DNA of 64,000 bases from Novosphingobium percolationis (GCF_020179425.1 NZ_JAILYM010000001.1:620001-684000), one strand, 5' to 3'. Counted from the first letter of the stretch, positions 9,122 through 18,218 are shown. The notes: generated by a model not told the origin, from the sequence alone. Translations and numbers: made by a program.

Positions 9122-10057
9122 TCAGATGTCCTTCAGGATGGATTCGATGTCGGCCATGCCGACCACGCTCGTCACCGAAACGTCGGCCACGGTACGGTTG
9201 ATCATCGGCGAAAGCACCTTGCCGCCCAGTTCGATGAACTGCTCGACGCCCGCGTCCTTCATCGCGATCGCGCTTTCGCGCCAGCGCACGCGGCCCGTCA
9301 CCTGCTCGACCAGCAGCCGCTTCACGTCCGCCGGATCGGTCACGACCGAAGCGGTGACATTGGCGTAAAGCGCCACACGCAGCGCGCCCGGCGGCGTCTT
9401 TTCGAATGCTGCGGCCATCGCATCGGCGGCGGGTTGCATCAGCGGGCAATGGAACGGCGCAGACACCGGCAGCAGCACGCCGCGCTTGATGCCATGCTCT
9501 TTGACAAGCGCCACGGCCCGCTCGATCGCGCCCTTGTGGCCCGACAGCACCACCTGCGTCGGATCGTTGTCGTTGGCGACGGTGCAGACTTCGCCCTCGG
9601 CCGCCGCTTCGGCCAGCGCGGTCGCGCGTTCGAGGTCCGCGCCCAGCAGCGCACACATCGCGCCCACGCCCACCGGCACCGCCGCCTGCATCGATTGCCC
9701 GCGCAGCTTCAGCAGGCGCGCCGTATCGGCAAGACTGAACGCGCCCGCCGCACACAGCGCGGTGTATTCGCCAAGGCTGTGGCCCGCGACGAAATCCGCC
9801 TTGTCGGCGAGCGAGATGCCGCCTTCCTTTTCCAGCACGCGCAGCACGGCGATGGCATTGGCCATGATCGCGGGCTGGGCGTTCTCGGTCAGGGTCAGCT
9901 GATCCTCGGGGCCGTCCTTCATGATCTGGAACAGCTTCTGCCCCAGCGCCTCGTCCACTTCCTCGAACACCTCGCGCGCCGCCGCGCTCGCCTCGGCGAG
10001 TTCGACGCCCATGCCGACCTTCTGGCTGCCTTGCCCGGGGAAAACGAAAGCTCTCAT
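9122..10057 (-). CDS. fabD: Malonyl-CoA:ACP transacylase
   Basis: 311 residues starting MRAFVFPGQGSQKVGMG, with the nucleophile motif GHSLGEYTAL and the active-site His region SAPFHCPLMQPA. It loads malonyl groups onto acyl carrier protein and supplies FabG's pathway. It heads the fabD-fabG-secreted protein operon; a GGAGC ribosome-binding site precedes the ATG. Confidence 0.96.
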   Translation of the reverse strand: MRAFVFPGQGSQKVGMGVELAEASAAAREVFEEVDEALGQKLFQIMKDGPEDQLTLTENAQPAIMANAIAVLRVLEKEGGISLADKADFVAGHSLGEYTALCAAGAFSLADTARLLKLRGQSMQAAVPVGVGAMCALLGADLERATALAEAAAEGEVCTVANDNDPTQVVLSGHKGAIERAVALVKEHGIKRGVLLPVSAPFHCPLMQPAADAMAAAFEKTPPGALRVALYANVTASVVTDPADVKRLLVEQVTGRVRWRESAIAMKDAGVEQFIELGGKVLSPMINRTVADVSVTSVVGMADIESILKDI

Positions 10058-10091
10058 GTCCTAGCTCCTTTGGGCGCGCGCCCTATTGCCG

Positions 10092-10913
10092 TCATCCTTG
10101 CGGGGCAAGCCCGAAGGGGACGATCTTGTTGTCGATATCATGCCCGATGTCGGCACTTCCCAGAAACGGCAGCCCCGCGACGGCACACCAATGCCGCGCC
10201 ATCGCTTCGGGCTCGATGCCGAATGGCCGGTCGTTCTCCGGCACATCGCTCACGCGGCCCAACCGCAGCCCCGCCGCGCCCTGCGCCGCCAGCCCATGGC
10301 ACACATGGAACAGCAGCCGGTCGACGGCATAGTGGTATTCCGCCACTTCCTCGACCAGCACCGCGTGCCCGCGAAGATCCGGCATCAGCGGCGTGCCCAT
10401 CAGCATCGCCAGCGTCATCAGGTTGAAAGCGACGCGCGGAACCGCGTCGCCGGAAGCCTCCACCCCATCGCGCCCGCCCGCCAGCCAGCCGAGCGTCCGC
10501 CGCACCGCCGCCTCGCCCCCGCTACGCCGGATATCGGTCGGCATCGGCGCATGAACGGCCCTGCCTATCCCCGAACCGTAAAGCGCCCCCAGCAGGGTGC
10601 CCCCGTCCGAATAGCCCAGATACACTTTCGCCCGCGCCGCATCCCCTGCCCGCGCCAGCACATCGCCCGCGATCCGGTTCGCGCCATAGCCCCCGCGCAC
10701 GAACCACACCGCGTCGAACGCCGGATCGTTCGCGCAATCGAGAAACGCCGCCAGCCGAACCGCGTCCGCCCCGGCAAAGTGCCCCTCCACGGCAAAGCAC
10801 TGCTCATGGAAATCCAGCGCCACCTGCGGATACTCCGCCCTCGCCAACGCCTCCACCCGCATGGCATCGTCGCGGGTGAACGGGGTCGAGGGGGCACAGA
10901 TGGCGACACGCAT
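10092..10913 (-). CDS. LD-carboxypeptidase (peptidase family S66), muropeptide recycling
   Basis: From the ATG at 10913 the product is 273 residues, opening MRVAICAPSTPF as S66 enzymes do. It carries VRGGYGANRI, the nucleophile motif GYSDGG, the acid VLVEEVAEY and the C-terminal catalytic His in GHDIDNKIVPFG. These enzymes remove the terminal D-Ala from murein tetrapeptides in the cytoplasm. Longer in-frame starts (10940, 11003) exist but would run toward the divergent Mur-ligase gene; family alignment favours 10913. Divergent pairing with a MurC/Mpl-like ligase supports a cell-wall recycling role. Confidence 0.85.
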   Translation of the reverse strand: MRVAICAPSTPFTRDDAMRVEALARAEYPQVALDFHEQCFAVEGHFAGADAVRLAAFLDCANDPAFDAVWFVRGGYGANRIAGDVLARAGDAARAKVYLGYSDGGTLLGALYGSGIGRAVHAPMPTDIRRSGGEAAVRRTLGWLAGGRDGVEASGDAVPRVAFNLMTLAMLMGTPLMPDLRGHAVLVEEVAEYHYAVDRLLFHVCHGLAAQGAAGLRLGRVSDVPENDRPFGIEPEAMARHWCAVAGLPFLGSADIGHDIDNKIVPFGLAPQG

Positions 10914-11001
10914 CGGCTCGGCATAGCGCCATGCGCGCATCGGCGCAAAGGTCGCCGCACGCTCTGGACTGGCGCACCCAATCCTGTAGTGCCTTTGCCC
11001 C

Positions 11002-12414
11002 ATGAACGCCCCGACCCGTACCGACCTTACGGCCCACCCCTGGTTCTTCTGCGGCATCGGCGGATCGGGCATGTTACCCCTCGCCCTGATCCTCAAGGGC
11101 CTCGGCGCCGAGGTCTCCGGCTCCGACCGCAGCCGCGACCAGGGCCGCACGCCGGAAAAGTTCGCTTGGCTCGAAAGCCTCGGCTTCGCGCTGTTCCCGC
11201 AGGACGGCAGCGGCGTCACCTCGGCAGATCAAGTGCTGGTCGCCTCCGCCGCGGTGGAAGACACCGTGCCCGAAATGGTCCGCGCGCGCGATCTGGGCTG
11301 CCCGCGCATGAGCCGCGCCGAACTGCTCTCGCGCCTGTTCAACGCCAGCAAGACCGGCATCGCGGTCGGCGGCACCAGCGGCAAGTCCACCGTCACCGGC
11401 ATGATCGGCTGGATCTTCACCCAAGCAGGCCGCGATCCCACGATCATGAACGGCGCGGTGATGAAGAACTTTGTCGCCCCGGACGCCCCCTTCGCGTCTG
11501 CCCGCGTGGGGAATGGCGGCGTGTTCGTGTCCGAGGTCGACGAAAGCGACGGCTCGATCGCGCTCTACACGCCCACGATCGCGGTGCTCAACAACGTCAG
11601 CCTCGACCACAAGAGCCTTGAGGAACTGCACGCCCTTTTCGCCGATTTTCTCACCAAGGCGCAGGTTGCTGTCGTCAACGCCGATGACGCGGAAAGCACG
11701 CCCTTCATGGCGCTCGATCAGGCAATCTGCTTCGGCTTCCGTTCCGATCTGGGTGAAGAAGACTTCCACGCCTCGGAATTTGAGGATCTGCCGGCCGGCA
11801 GCCGGTTCAAACTGGAACACGCCGGACAATCGTACACCGTCTGCCTTCGTGTTCCCGGTCAACACAATGCATCCAATGCGCTTGCCGCGATTGCCGCAGC
11901 GAACGCTGCCGGCATACCGGTGGCGGATGCCGTTGCTGCCATGGAAACCTTCACCGGCCTCGCCCGCCGCTTCGACGTGGTCGGCACCAGCGCCGCGGGC
12001 GTCACCGTGATCGACGATTTCGGCCACAACCCCGAAAAGGTCGCCGCCACGCTCGCCACGCTGAAGGCGCACCCCGGCCGCGTGATCGCCTTCTTCCAGC
12101 CACACGGCTATGGCCCGTTGCGCCAGATGGGCGCGGAACTGGCCGAAGTGCTCGCCACCCGGCTCGGATCGGAAGACATCGCGATCCTGTGCGATCCGGT
12201 CTATTTCGGCGGCACGGTCGATCGCTCGGTCGGGAGCGAACGCATCGTCGGCCTGATCGAAGCCCACGGCGGCCAGGCCGAACACATCGCCTCGCGCGCC
12301 GACTGCGCCGACCGCATCGTCACACTCGCGCGGCCCGGCGACCGCGTGGTCGTGATGGGCGCGCGCGACGACACCCTGTCGCTGTTCGCACGGGACATTC
12401 TGGCGCGGGTGTAA
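11002..12414 (+). CDS. MurC/Mpl-like Mur ligase
   Basis: 470 residues with the three-part Mur-ligase layout: an N-terminal Rossmann part (FFCGIGGSGMLPLALIL), a central ATP-binding part with P-loop GGTSGKSTVTG near residue 135 and the SEVDESDGS segment, and a C-terminal part with IDDFGHNPEKVAATL. It resembles MurC and the recycling ligase Mpl but its P-loop has GTSGKST where canonical MurC/Mpl have GTHGKTT, and it lies outside any mur/fts cluster beside an LD-carboxypeptidase. The likely role is re-attaching a recovered amino acid or peptide to UDP-MurNAc. The exact substrate cannot be read from the sequence. Confidence 0.8.
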   Translation: MNAPTRTDLTAHPWFFCGIGGSGMLPLALILKGLGAEVSGSDRSRDQGRTPEKFAWLESLGFALFPQDGSGVTSADQVLVASAAVEDTVPEMVRARDLGCPRMSRAELLSRLFNASKTGIAVGGTSGKSTVTGMIGWIFTQAGRDPTIMNGAVMKNFVAPDAPFASARVGNGGVFVSEVDESDGSIALYTPTIAVLNNVSLDHKSLEELHALFADFLTKAQVAVVNADDAESTPFMALDQAICFGFRSDLGEEDFHASEFEDLPAGSRFKLEHAGQSYTVCLRVPGQHNASNALAAIAAANAAGIPVADAVAAMETFTGLARRFDVVGTSAAGVTVIDDFGHNPEKVAATLATLKAHPGRVIAFFQPHGYGPLRQMGAELAEVLATRLGSEDIAILCDPVYFGGTVDRSVGSERIVGLIEAHGGQAEHIASRADCADRIVTLARPGDRVVVMGARDDTLSLFARDILARV

Positions 12415-12419
12415 GCCGA

Positions 12420-12506
12420 AAGCGGGATCCCGGATCAGGTCCGGGATGACGGATCAGGATATAACTACTCTCTTCGTCACCCCGGGCTTGACCCGGGGTC
12501 CCGCTT
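12420..12506. repeat. REP/BIME-like inverted repeat pair
   Basis: Two 31-bp arms, 12420-12450 and 12476-12506, are inverted copies with about five mismatches, separated by 25 bp. Each arm has its own internal dyad (cccgg...ccggg). It lies in the convergent gap between the Mur ligase and a GNAT gene and could fold into a long cruciform or act as a two-way transcription stop. Confidence 0.8.
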
Positions 12507-12569
12507 CCCCCCTCCCGCAAGCGGCAAGGGTCGGGGGCGAACAAACCCCACCGCCCAACCCCGCCGGAT

Positions 12570-13103
12570 TTACCCGAACCGCTTCTCCAGCATCACCAGG
12601 TGCGGATCGCCCTCCACCCCGTGCGCCTCGAAGCCCTTTTCGCGCTCCAGTTCGATCGCCGCGTGGTTGTCGCGGTCCTCGATCGAGATCACGCGGTTCA
12701 ACCCGCGCTTGCACGCTTCGTCGGCCAGCAGGTCGAGCATGGTCCAGCCCACGCCGCGCCCGCGGTAGTCGCTGCGGACCGAAATCGCGATCTCGCCCGT
12801 ATCCATCTTAGCATCGCAGGCCAGCATGGCGGACGCGACGATCTCACCGCTGGCCGCATCGAACGCCACGAAGCTCTCGGTGCGCCAGTGGTCGACATGG
12901 GTCAGCGGCTGCAGCTGCTCGTGCTCCAGATGCTGCACCGCCGTCAGGAAGCGAAAGCGGCGATCCTCGGCGCTCACCTTGTCGAAGAAGTCGGCCAGCG
13001 CGGCTTCGTCCTCGGCAAAGGCGGCGCGCACGCTCAGCACGGTGCCGTCACGGGTGGTCATCTGGGTCATCGGGGCAAGCTCCGCCAAAGTGGTCCGGGT
13101 CAT
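12570..13103 (-). CDS. GNAT-family N-acetyltransferase
   Basis: 177 residues with one GNAT domain (about 25-175). The acetyl-CoA-binding loop is visible as RSDYRGRGVGWTMLDLLADEA, followed by a hydrophobic strand and the IELEREKGFEAHG segment at the C-terminus. An AGGAG box lies just before the ATG. The layout is similar to the acetyltransferase module attached to some acyl-CoA synthetase-like proteins, but here it stands alone. Substrate unknown. Confidence 0.8.
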   Translation of the reverse strand: MTRTTLAELAPMTQMTTRDGTVLSVRAAFAEDEAALADFFDKVSAEDRRFRFLTAVQHLEHEQLQPLTHVDHWRTESFVAFDAASGEIVASAMLACDAKMDTGEIAISVRSDYRGRGVGWTMLDLLADEACKRGLNRVISIEDRDNHAAIELEREKGFEAHGVEGDPHLVMLEKRFG

Positions 13104-13407
13104 CGAAATCTCCTGCGTTTTCAGGATGGAGGCCTGTTAGCACCCGCAGCATGACAGAACTTGATCCAGCGCAATCGGACACTTGCAAAAAGCACGGTTT
13201 TGCTTGCGTTTCGCGAAGGTTTGACCTAGGGGCGCGCAGTCCCTCGGACGGCCCCAGCGGCCCGATGCGCGGATACCCGCCATGGCATCCGGCCCGGCGG
13301 GTGGTTCGGCCCTTTTTGGCCCGTCTGTTTCGCATGGTGCGAAAGGCGGAGGAAAGACCGGCGGAGACAACCGCCTGGCCGGAATAACACGATACAGGAA
13401 GCACACC
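13104..13407 (+). promoter_or_regulatory. Divergent spacer with probable rpsA promoter and leader
   Basis: About 300 bp without a gene between the GNAT start and rpsA. The rpsA-proximal half contains structured DNA: a 7-bp perfect hairpin TTTCGCA/TGCGAAA at 13327-13343 and a GC-rich inverted repeat near 13278-13304 (cccgcc/ggcggg). A CCTAGG element near 13224 resembles the -10 region seen before several genes here. The presence of a leader is an inference from the spacing and hairpins. Confidence 0.35.
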
Positions 13408-15108
13408 ATGGCTACCAATCCCACGCGCGACGATTTCGCCGCGCTGCTCGACGAGACGCTCGGCGCCGCTGCCAATGGCGGTTTTGAAGGCCGCGTCGTC
13501 AAGGGCACCATCACCGCCATCGAAAACGACAAGGCCGTCATCGACGTCGGTCTCAAGAGCGAAGGCCGCGTGCCGCTGCGCGAATTCGCGATGGCCGGCC
13601 AGCCGCATGGCCTTTCGGTCGGCGATGAAGTCGAAGTCTATGTCGACCGCGTCGAAAACGCCGACGGCGAAGCGATGCTGTCGCGTGACCGCGCCCGCCG
13701 CGAAGCCGCTTGGGACAAGCTTGAAAACGAATTCGGTGAAGGCAAGCGCGTCGAAGGCGTGATCTTCGGCCGCGTCAAGGGTGGCTTCACCGTCGATCTC
13801 GACGGCGCCGTGGCCTTCCTGCCCGGCTCGCAGGTCGATATCCGCCCGGTCCGCGACGTGACCCCGCTGATGGACATGCCGCAGCCGTTCCAGATCCTGA
13901 AGATGGACCGCCGTCGCGGCAACATCGTCGTCTCGCGCCGTGCGGTGCTGGAAGAAACCCGCGCCGAACAGCGCTCGGGCCTGATCCAGAACCTCAAGGA
14001 AGGCCAGATCATCGACGGCGTCGTCAAGAACATCACCGACTACGGTGCGTTCGTCGATCTCGGCGGCATCGACGGCCTGCTCCATGTCACCGACATGAGC
14101 TACAAGCGCGTCAACCACCCGAGCGAAGTCATCGCCATCGGTGACACCGTGCGCGTCCAGATCATCCGCATCAACCAGGACACGCAGCGCATCTCGCTGG
14201 GCATGAAGCAGCTCGAAAGCGATCCGTGGGATGGCGTCGCCGCCAAGTACCCGGTCGGCGCGAAGCTGCGCGGCACCGTCACGAACATCACCGAATACGG
14301 TGCGTTCGTCGAACTGGAAGCGGGCATCGAAGGCCTCGTCCACGTTTCGGAAATGTCCTGGACCAAGAAGAACGTCCACCCCGGCAAGATCGTTTCGACC
14401 TCGCAGGAAGTCGACGTCATGGTGCTGGAAGTCGACAGCGACAAGCGCCGCATCTCGCTCGGTCTCAAGCAGGCCCAGCAGAACCCGTGGGAAGCCTTCG
14501 CCGAAAAGCACCCGGTCGGTTCGACCGTGGAAGGCGAAGTCAAGAACGCGACCGAATTCGGTCTGTTCATCGGCCTCGATGGCGACGTGGACGGCATGGT
14601 CCACATGTCGGACATCGCGTGGGGCATCTCGGGCGAAGACGCGCTGGCGCTGCACCGCAAGGGCGAGCAGGTTTCGGCCGTGGTTCTCGACGTCGACGTC
14701 GAGAAGGAACGCATCAGCCTCGGCATGAAGCAGCTTGAAAAGGGCGCTCCGGCGGCCGGCGGCGTTGCTTCGTCGGGCTCGCTGCGTCGTGGCGAAGTCG
14801 TCACCGTCACCGTTCTCGAAGTCCGCGATGGCGGTCTCGAAGTGCAGGCTGGCGAAGACGGCGCGACCGGCTTCATCAAGCGTTCGGACCTCGGCCGCGA
14901 CCGCGACGAACAGCGTCCGGACCGCTTCCAGGTCGGCCAGAAGCTCGACGCCATGGTCACCGGCTTCGATCGTTCGAAGAAGCCGAACTTCTCGGTCAAG
15001 GCTCGCCAGATGGCCGAAGAAAAGGAAGCGGTGGAACAGTACGGCTCGTCGGATGCCGGCGCTTCGCTGGGCGACATCCTCGGCGCCGCGCTGAAGGCCC
15101 GCTCGTAA
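13408..15108 (+). CDS. rpsA: 30S ribosomal protein S1
   Basis: 566 residues from the ATG at 13408 (AGGA just upstream); longer in-frame reading to 13282 has no support. Repeated S1 RNA-binding folds are plain, each with the GAFVDLGG-IDGLLHVTDMS type pattern: about residues 28-95, 110-180, 195-265, 280-350, 367-440 and 455-530. S1 binds mRNA leaders and brings them to the 30S subunit. The C-terminal tail is short and alanine-rich. A rho-independent terminator follows, so it is probably transcribed alone. Confidence 0.97.
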   Translation: MATNPTRDDFAALLDETLGAAANGGFEGRVVKGTITAIENDKAVIDVGLKSEGRVPLREFAMAGQPHGLSVGDEVEVYVDRVENADGEAMLSRDRARREAAWDKLENEFGEGKRVEGVIFGRVKGGFTVDLDGAVAFLPGSQVDIRPVRDVTPLMDMPQPFQILKMDRRRGNIVVSRRAVLEETRAEQRSGLIQNLKEGQIIDGVVKNITDYGAFVDLGGIDGLLHVTDMSYKRVNHPSEVIAIGDTVRVQIIRINQDTQRISLGMKQLESDPWDGVAAKYPVGAKLRGTVTNITEYGAFVELEAGIEGLVHVSEMSWTKKNVHPGKIVSTSQEVDVMVLEVDSDKRRISLGLKQAQQNPWEAFAEKHPVGSTVEGEVKNATEFGLFIGLDGDVDGMVHMSDIAWGISGEDALALHRKGEQVSAVVLDVDVEKERISLGMKQLEKGAPAAGGVASSGSLRRGEVVTVTVLEVRDGGLEVQAGEDGATGFIKRSDLGRDRDEQRPDRFQVGQKLDAMVTGFDRSKKPNFSVKARQMAEEKEAVEQYGSSDAGASLGDILGAALKARS

Positions 15109-15139
15109 GAGCGAGAGCCCCAAGCGGGACACAAGCAAG

Positions 15140-15174
15140 GCCCGTCCGGAGCGATCCGGGCGGGCTTTTGCTTT
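15140..15174 (+). terminator. Rho-independent terminator of rpsA
   Basis: An 11-bp stem (15140-15150 with 15155-15165, one G:T pair) with loop gcga, followed by TTTTGCTTT. It is 32 bp after the rpsA stop codon. Confidence 0.92.
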
Positions 15175-15215
15175 ATGGGCGCTGTGCCGCTAGGGTCCGC
15201 GGCCAGGAGAAGACG

Positions 15216-15980
15216 ATGCCCCTTCAGGTCCACCAGTTCCCTTGCCTGTCCGACAACTACGGCTACCTCGTCCACGACGATGCCAGCGGTGAAACCGTCG
15301 CGATCGACACGCCGGATGCCGAAGCCTACTTGCGCGAAGCATCACTAAAGGGCTGGAAAATAACACAAATATGGAACACGCACTGGCACCCGGACCACGC
15401 TGGCGGGAACGAGGCGATCAAGGCCGCGACCGGCTGCACCGTCACCGCCCCCGCAGGTGACGCTCCCCGCATCGCGGCGGTCGACCGCACGGTCACACAC
15501 GCCACTCGCGTGACCTTGGGTGACTTCGAAGCCCACGTGATCGACGTCGGCGGCCACACCAACGGCCACGTCGCCTACCACTTGCCGCAAGCCAGCATCG
15601 CCTTCGTCGGCGACTCCCTCTTCGCCCTCGGCTGCGGCCGCATGTTCGAAGGCACGCCCGATCAATTCTGGGCCAGCCTCGAACGCCTCAAGGCGCTGCC
15701 GCCTGCGACCGCGATCTACTGCGCGCACGAATACACCGCCTCGAACGCCCGCTTCGCCCTCTACGCCGACCCGGACAACAAGGCGCTGGCCGCCTATGCC
15801 GCCGAAGTCGAACAGCGGCGCAATGCGAACCAGCCCACGGTTCCCACAACCCTTGACCGGGAACTGGCCACCAACCCCTTCCTCCGCGCCGACGATCCTG
15901 CCATGCAGGCACGATGGGGCGGCGCGGATGCGGTTGCGACCTTTGCCGCGCTGCGTGCGGCGAAGGACGACTTCCGGTAA
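15216..15980 (+). CDS. gloB: Hydroxyacylglutathione hydrolase (glyoxalase II)
   Basis: 254 residues from the ATG at 15216 (AGGAGA six bases upstream). The metallo-beta-lactamase fold shows the metal motif THWHPDHAGG, the GHTNGH histidine, FVGDSLFALGCGR and the family-specific YCAHEYTASNARFA. It hydrolyses S-lactoylglutathione to lactate and glutathione, finishing methylglyoxal detoxification in the cytoplasm. It ends about 30 bp before the LacI-type regulator. Confidence 0.93.
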   Translation: MPLQVHQFPCLSDNYGYLVHDDASGETVAIDTPDAEAYLREASLKGWKITQIWNTHWHPDHAGGNEAIKAATGCTVTAPAGDAPRIAAVDRTVTHATRVTLGDFEAHVIDVGGHTNGHVAYHLPQASIAFVGDSLFALGCGRMFEGTPDQFWASLERLKALPPATAIYCAHEYTASNARFALYADPDNKALAAYAAEVEQRRNANQPTVPTTLDRELATNPFLRADDPAMQARWGGADAVATFAALRAAKDDFR

Positions 15981-16011
15981 GAGCGCCGACGTGGAGGGAA
16001 AGACCAAGCCG

Positions 16012-17037
16012 ATGCCCGAAAAGCGCCTAACCCGCGTGACCTCGTTCGACGTTGCCGAAGCGGCTGGCGTCAGCCAGTCGACCGTCAGCCGCGCGCTCGC
16101 CGGGGACACATCGATCAGCGAGCCGACGCGCAAGCGCGTGCTCGAGGCCGCGCAGCGCCTGAACTACCAGGTCGACGAAAACGCAGCCCGCCTGCGCCGC
16201 GGCAAGACCGGCACGCTGGCGCTGGTGATGATCTGCCGACCCGGCCAGGATCGCAAGGACCTCAACCCGTTCTACTTCGCCCTGCTGGGCAGCACGTGCG
16301 CCGCCGCCTCGGCGCGCGGCTATGAGGTGCTGGTCGCGTTTCAGGACAGCCCCGAGAATTTCTGGGGCCACTACCAGGAACGCCGCAAGGCCGACGGCAT
16401 GATCGTGATCGGCACGAGCGAGAACACCGAGGCGTGGGACTATTTCGCCCGCCTGCCCGAAGGCACCAACTGGGTGTGCTGGGGCGCACCGAGCGACGAC
16501 TTCCCGTGGGTGCGCAGCGACAATGCCGCAGGCGCGATGCTGGCCACGCGGCACATGCTGGTGCGCGGCTATCGGCAGATCGTGTGCCTGGGGTCGGAAA
16601 CGTCGCCCCAGCGCCAGTTCAAGGAACGCTTCGACGGCTATGCCACTGCCATGCAGGAAGCAGGCCTCGAACCCTTCCTGCAGAGGATCGAACGTGGTCT
16701 GCCGCGCGAGGAGCAGGGCCGCCGTGCCGCCGCCGCATTGATCGAAAGCGGCCGTCCCTTCGATGCCGTGTTCGGCGTCAGCGACGAGATCGCACTGGGC
16801 GCGCTCAAGGAACTGACCCAGCGTGGCTACAAGGTGCCCGAGGACATCGGGGTGGTCGGCTTCGACGGCGTGCGCGCCGGGCAATGGTCGATCCCGCCGC
16901 TGACCACGGTCGAGTCCGATTTCGAGGTGGCAGGATCGCTGCTGGTCGATCGCCTGATCGCCACCATCGGCGGCGAGGCCCCGTCGCCCCGCCGCGTCCC
17001 GGTACGCCTTGTGGTGCGCGGCTCGACGCGGGACTGA
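16012..17037 (+). CDS. LacI-family transcriptional regulator
   Basis: About 341 residues. The N-terminal helix-turn-helix reads TSFDVAEAAGVSQSTVSRAL, followed by the hinge RLNYQVDENAARLRRGKTGT, then a periplasmic-binding-protein-like sugar domain with the GVVGFDG motif near the C-terminus. The ATG at 16012 is used; a GTG at 15991 is the alternative. No sugar uptake or catabolic operon is adjacent; the next gene is a GNAT two bases downstream, so the target is unknown. Confidence 0.9.
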   Translation: MPEKRLTRVTSFDVAEAAGVSQSTVSRALAGDTSISEPTRKRVLEAAQRLNYQVDENAARLRRGKTGTLALVMICRPGQDRKDLNPFYFALLGSTCAAASARGYEVLVAFQDSPENFWGHYQERRKADGMIVIGTSENTEAWDYFARLPEGTNWVCWGAPSDDFPWVRSDNAAGAMLATRHMLVRGYRQIVCLGSETSPQRQFKERFDGYATAMQEAGLEPFLQRIERGLPREEQGRRAAAALIESGRPFDAVFGVSDEIALGALKELTQRGYKVPEDIGVVGFDGVRAGQWSIPPLTTVESDFEVAGSLLVDRLIATIGGEAPSPRRVPVRLVVRGSTRD

Positions 17038-17039
17038 CC

Positions 17040-17522
17040 TTGGCTGTCCGTCCGGCCACCGCTGCCGACGCCGACGCGCTCTGGGCCATTCTGAAGCCGG
17101 CGATCCGCGCGGGCGAGACGTACGCACTCGACCGCGACATGACCCGAGAACAGGCGCTTGCCTACTGGTGCGGCACGGACAAGCAGACCTTCGTGTTCGA
17201 GGAAGCCGACGGCGTGCTGGGCACCTACTACCTGCGCGCCAACCAAGCAGGCGGCGGCGGGCACGTGTGCAATTGCGGCTACATGACCGCGCCCCACGCC
17301 ACCGGCAAGGGCGTCGCCCGGCAGATGTGCGCGGACTCGCTGGACCGCGCCCGTGCGCAAGGCTTCCATGCCATGCAGTTCAACTTCGTGGTCAGCACCA
17401 ACACCCGCGCGGTGGCGCTGTGGCAATGCTTCGGTTTCGCCGAAGTGGGCCGCCTGCCGCTGGCCTTCGATCACCCCGCGCATGGGTTCGTTGATGCGCT
17501 GGTGCTGCATCGGGCGCTTTAA
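17040..17522 (+). CDS. GNAT-family N-acetyltransferase
   Basis: 160 residues if translation starts at the TTG two bases after the LacI stop, giving (M)AVRPATAADADALWAIL, the usual beginning of a GNAT domain. The CoA-binding loop is degenerate (APHATGKGVARQMCADSLD) but the beta-bulge and NTRAVALWQCFGFAEVGRLP segment are clear. Tight spacing implies co-transcription and translational coupling with the LacI-type gene. Substrate not recognisable. Confidence 0.75.
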   Translation: MAVRPATAADADALWAILKPAIRAGETYALDRDMTREQALAYWCGTDKQTFVFEEADGVLGTYYLRANQAGGGGHVCNCGYMTAPHATGKGVARQMCADSLDRARAQGFHAMQFNFVVSTNTRAVALWQCFGFAEVGRLPLAFDHPAHGFVDALVLHRAL

Positions 17523-17551
17523 CGTTGCTTCGCATCCGGCCCACCCCCCAG

Positions 17552-17573
17552 CCCCTCCCGCTTGTGGGAGGAG
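17552..17573. repeat. Palindromic intergenic repeat
   Basis: The sequence cctcccgcttgtgggagg with flanking CCACCCCCCAGCC belongs to the same GC-rich palindrome family as 6337-6370, 38851-38884 and 40121-40149. It sits directly after the GNAT gene. Confidence 0.7.
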
Positions 17574-17598
17574 GCTGACGGAGCACCGCCCACGCAAC

Positions 17599-17630
17599 AA
17601 AAAACCCCGCCGTTTCCGGCGGGGTTCTTG
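17599..17630. terminator. Bidirectional terminator between a GNAT gene and the ATP synthase operon
   Basis: A perfect 8-bp stem ccccgccg/cggcgggg (17605-17612, 17617-17624) with loop tttc. It is flanked by six A on the left, which makes a T-run for minus-strand atp transcripts, and by TTCTTGTCTT on the right for plus-strand transcripts. Confidence 0.9.
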
Positions 17631-17666
17631 TCTTGTGATGCAAGCCCTTGCGGACCGGCAGGTCGA

Positions 17667-18218
17667 TCAGTGGGCAAGCCCGGCGATCGCGCCATCGACC
17701 AGCGCCTTGTCGGCGCCAGCGCTGTGGTTCTGGGCAATCAGCTGGCCTGCCGCTGCAGCAGCAGCCGAAGCCACCTTGGCCCGCAGATCATCAACTGCAG
17801 CGCGTTCGGCGGCACCGATCTTGTCGGCGGCCATCTTTTCGCGACGCGCAATCACGTCCGTGGTGTCCTGCGCAGCCTTGGCGACGATCATGTCCGCTTC
17901 ATGGCGGGCGTGATCGAGCATCGCGGCAGCGTCCTTTTCGGCGTTGGCGATCTTGGCCGCGTATTCCGCGCGCAGCTTTTCGGCTTCGGCGCGCAGCACC
18001 TTGGCTTCATCAAGCTGCTGGCGGATCGCGCCGATCTGCTTGTCGAGACCGCCGACGATGGCGCCGGGAACCTTCTTCACCACGAGGATGAGGAGGAACA
18101 CCAGCATCGCGGCGGCAACCCACATGCCGGGCGTAAGACCGAGCGCAGCAGGCTCGACTTCATGCTCGGCGCCGTGCGGCTGCTCGACAGTGGCGGTGGT
18201 GTGCGCGGCGTTAGCCAT
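17667..18218 (-). CDS. atpF: F0F1 ATP synthase subunit b
   Basis: 183 residues with one transmembrane segment (about 29-49) followed by a long alanine/glutamate-rich coiled coil, the peripheral stalk. It is the longer and distal of two b-type subunits, as in alphaproteobacteria, and overlaps the b' gene by 8 bp, so translation is coupled. A terminator follows, ending the atpI-atpB-atpE-b'-b operon; the F1 genes are not in the window. Confidence 0.93.
   Translation of the reverse strand: MANAAHTTATVEQPHGAEHEVEPAALGLTPGMWVAAAMLVFLLILVVKKVPGAIVGGLDKQIGAIRQQLDEAKVLRAEAEKLRAEYAAKIANAEKDAAAMLDHARHEADMIVAKAAQDTTDVIARREKMAADKIGAAERAAVDDLRAKVASAAAAAAGQLIAQNHSAGADKALVDGAIAGLAH

Noticed and set aside
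13048..15138. 696-codon minus-strand frame
   Set aside because: Antisense to rpsA, whose S1 repeats are unmistakable.
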